From: Parapristionchus giblindavisi
Taxonomy: Eukaryota; Nematoda; Chromadorea; Rhabditida; Diplogasteridae
Reading direction: 5' to 3'
Assembly (NCBI GenBank): GCA_943737045.1
Contig: CALSFV010000005.1
Coordinates: forward strand, 310,001-374,000
Length of the DNA: 64,000 bases
Shown in pieces: positions 63,784 through 64,000 of this stretch. Each line of letters starts with the position of its first letter. Within the stretch, counting starts at the first letter, position 1. The position numbers and the translations under genes were made by a program. The notes beneath the pieces are model-generated. The model ran no database searches, was not told the DNA's origin, and saw only the letters and a list, made by a program, of their open reading frames with translations.

Positions 63784-64000
63784 TACAGTAGCGACCAAAA
63801 GTCTGAATACACTTTTTATTTCCGTTGCAATTTTTGGCTCAGTTGAGATACATATCAAGCTGAAACTTATACATGATAGACTTTGTAGTTCTCTTGATTT
63901 GCACGAAGTTTGAGGAGTTCGAAAAAATTCATGAAATAATAATGAATTTTCGAAAAAGTGTTGTTCGGTAGCGTCATCACTATGCAATAACCAGAAAGGC
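63784..64000 (+). mobile_element. 5' end of a Tc1/mariner-type transposon, cut by the window edge
   Basis: TACAGTAGCGACCAAAAGTC at 63784, followed by TGAATACAC, matches the style of Tc1/mariner terminal inverted repeats with a TA target. No transposase frame is reached before the end of the window. Confidence 0.5.

Overview
This window looks like nuclear DNA of a nematode, probably of the order Rhabditida; I cannot name the genus. It is AT-rich. Introns are short with TTTCAG-type 3' splice sites, and every recognisable host gene has a splice acceptor directly before its ATG, as expected for spliced-leader trans-splicing. There is no operon, Shine-Dalgarno site or CRISPR array.

Host genes. 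Two kinds are present. (1) A family of small secreted cysteine-rich proteins, each with six exons, all introns in phase 0, a signal peptide and repeated Cys-x-Cys exons: copy A (3431-4634), B (6157-11866), C (21939-23038, broken), C' (35032-36130, mirror copy, broken), D (47084-47977), E (51778-52909) and F (60894-62773, probably broken). (2) A long secreted mucin-like protein, here called G, with 17 copies of a 14-residue Thr/Val repeat and a cysteine-rich C-terminal domain. It is present twice, head to head (24786-27419 on minus, 30651-33284 on plus). The small family and G share a promoter block (a GACTCCGCCC box, then about 50-64 bases later a TCAGTCTTCATTA-like element) and a Cys-x-Cys-(x)3-Ser-Lys-Cys exon motif. 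I infer co-regulation and perhaps a common extracellular structure.

Layout. 1-2112: an orphan array of the G-type 42-bp coding repeat, split by a 5'-truncated LINE. 2113-11866: genes A and B, with a head-to-head pair of Penelope-like retroelements inside intron 2 of B. 11867-17342: nested inverted-repeat transposons, including Tc1-like transposase halves. 16193-28705 and 29360-41877: the two arms of a 12.5-kb near-identical palindrome around a 654-bp spacer. Each arm carries a decayed DIRS/PAT-type tyrosine-recombinase retrotransposon, broken gene C and intact gene G. 41878-45358: a third, partial copy in the original orientation. 45359-53000: genes D and E with their repeated flanks. 54183-60000: a dense nest of foldback elements, several with visible target-site duplications and some carrying tRNA-like sequences. 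60235-62773: gene F. 63784-64000: the start of a Tc1/mariner-type element that leaves the window.

How it fits together. The window reads as a locus growing by segmental duplication. The unit is a dispersed flank repeat, then the promoter block, then a six-exon gene. Intron 2 and the intergenic flanks act as landing zones for mobile DNA. The palindrome is the newest event, because its arms differ at only a few sites and share the same gene-breaking lesions. An assembly or amplification artefact cannot be excluded from sequence alone.
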